DNA of 64,000 bases from Desulfobulbaceae bacterium DB1. GTDB lineage: Bacteria > Desulfobacterota > Desulfobulbia > Desulfobulbales > SURF-16. The position numbers were made by a program, and so were the translations under genes. The stretch lies in assembly GCA_001914235.1 (NCBI GenBank), contig MQUF01000007.1, forward strand, positions 62,001-126,000, given 5' to 3'. This document shows positions 63,222 to 64,000 of the stretch, in pieces. The first letter of the stretch is position 1; every line of letters begins with the position of its first letter. The notes under the pieces were generated by a model that had not been told where the DNA came from, did not search any database, and saw only the letters and a list, made by a program, of their open reading frames with translations.

Positions 63222-63872
63222 ATGAGCAGAACATTATCGATAGAGATCGAAACCCTTACTCCGCTGTGGACCGCAGGGGCCAATTCTCGAAAAATGGACA
63301 GGCTGCACGAGACCGGGATCATCGGCAGTCTGCGCTGGTGGTATGAAGCCATGATTCGGGGATTGGGCGGGAATGTAAAAAATCATGAGAGCGGCGGATG
63401 CCAGTTTGATGCGGATGCGTATGCCAAACACCCCGAACTGCCCAAAAGGGCACGACTGAAAAAAGCCGGACTTTGTGATGTCTGCCAGTTGTTTGGCGCG
63501 ACAGGCTGGAAACGAAGGTTCAACATGGAAATTGGGCAAGGAGAAAAGCTTTTTGAAGCTGCTGAGAAAGATAAAATTCTCCTGCCAAGCGGACGAGTTC
63601 ATCCCGGGAAAAAAGGGCCACGGGCTGGAGGGTGGTTCCTTATGCCGGACAGCGTCACAGGAAAGAACATTCCGCTGACGTTCCGATTCACCGATCCTGA
63701 GGATGCGGAGAAGATGAAGATCCTCCTGTCGTTGATTGAAAGACATGGCACCTTGGGGGCGAAAAAAGCGAGCGGTAACGGTGTCGTCAGGTTCCGCTTA
63801 AAAAATAATGGCAGCCTGGCACCATCGCCAGTCTCTACCGTTTTCCCATGGGCTACCTCAGCGAGGGTGTAA
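63222..63872 (+). pseudogene. cmr1: Cmr1 (type III-B RAMP), truncated by an IS256-family insertion
   Basis: The ATG at 63222 has AGAGGA upstream. TLTPLWTAGANS, GIIGSLRWWYEAMIRGLGG and CDVCQLFGATGWKRRF are the Cmr1 signature region; GAKKASGNGVVRF closes the first RAMP fold. After about 213 residues the reading frame enters the left end of an insertion sequence and stops at 63870. Full-length Cmr1 is usually 300 or more residues, so the C-terminal part is cut off. Cmr1 contacts the 3' end of crRNA in the Cmr complex; the remaining cmr genes may lie beyond the element. Confidence 0.82.
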
Positions 63873-64000
63873 AATAGTTTGTGTAAATGGCTATGACTGA
63901 GTAAGTCAAAAAACTACCCTTTAAAAAGGAGCTCATATGGCCATTGATAAAGAAATTTTGGATCGTTTACTTGCCGACTACAATTACCAGAAGCCCGAAG
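63865..64000 (+). mobile_element. IS256-family insertion sequence, left end
   Basis: GGGTGTAAAATAGTTTGTG is like the terminal repeat of IS256-family elements, and the transposase starts 72 bases inside. The right end is beyond the window, so target duplication cannot be checked. The boundary is placed to within a few bases. Confidence 0.75.
63937..64000 (+). CDS. IS256-family transposase, N-terminal fragment
   Basis: Only 21 codons are in the window (MAIDKEILDRLLADYNYQKPE read in two parts: MAIDKEILDRLLADY and QKPE). AAAAGGAG precedes the ATG. This N-terminus matches the MAIDKELLDQLLADYKKPED type of IS256-family mutator transposases from memory. It continues past the right edge. Confidence 0.75.
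   Translation, partial: MAIDKEILDRLLADYNYQKPE

Overview
The window is GC-rich, densely coded bacterial chromosome. It is dominated by signal transduction: hybrid histidine kinases with receiver and HPt domains, GGDEF, EAL and HD-GYP proteins, and PAS domains rich in cysteine. Together with candidate sigma-54 promoters, a TRAP organic-acid transporter and an AcuC/AcuB pair, this suggests an anaerobic or facultative Desulfobacterota ('Deltaproteobacteria') organism, perhaps a Desulfobulbales-like sulfate reducer. That placement is inference from gene content; there is no rRNA or other marker. No tRNA or rRNA gene and no CRISPR array was seen.

Layout. 1-3.2 kb: the 3' part of a sensor kinase converging on a PAS-GGDEF protein. 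3.2-7.1 kb: an acuC-acuB operon (HDAC-like deacetylase, then CBS-ACT protein) divergent from a cobalamin-binding/radical-SAM-like protein that has lost its Fe-S core; a perfect palindrome overlaps both -35 boxes. 7.1-11 kb: an operon of an HD-GYP protein, a micro-membrane protein, a polytopic membrane protein and a PAS kinase. 11.2-11.8 kb: two paralogous ~70-residue membrane proteins behind a candidate sigma-54 promoter with two upstream sites. 11.9-14.4 kb: a large soluble AAA+ protein that joins a ClpB-like module to an FtsH-like ATPase and M41 protease, with both Walker B glutamates replaced. 14.5-18 kb: a TRAP transporter (DctP, DctQ, frameshifted DctM) with a PilZ protein. 18.2-23.9 kb: a ZraP-like periplasmic protein and the yhaO-yhaN DNA-repair pair. 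24.1-35.1 kb: a four-gene phosphorelay operon (three hybrid kinases, each with two receivers and an HPt, plus a REC-PAS-GGDEF-EAL protein). 35.3-41.9 kb: a TetR-regulated RND efflux operon. 42-50 kb: a GlrK/QseE-like sensor carrying a GGDDF domain with a QseG-like lipoprotein, then two PAS-kinase-receiver proteins flanking a MetOD1-type protein. 50-60 kb: recC-recB-recD with a dehydrogenase-like gene upstream. 60-64 kb: accessory DNA with IS3 and IS5 scars, a ParE/Phd toxin-antitoxin pair, and the start of a type III-B CRISPR-Cas locus (cas6, cmr1) in which cmr1 is cut by an IS256-family element running off the window.

How the genes work together. Most modules read a membrane or intracellular signal and pass it to phosphorelay or c-di-GMP. 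No sigma-54 activator gene lies in the window, so the three candidate sigma-54 promoters would need activators encoded elsewhere. Several genes look damaged or remodelled: dctM (extra C in a C7 run), the radical-SAM-like gene (core missing), and cmr1 (IS insertion).
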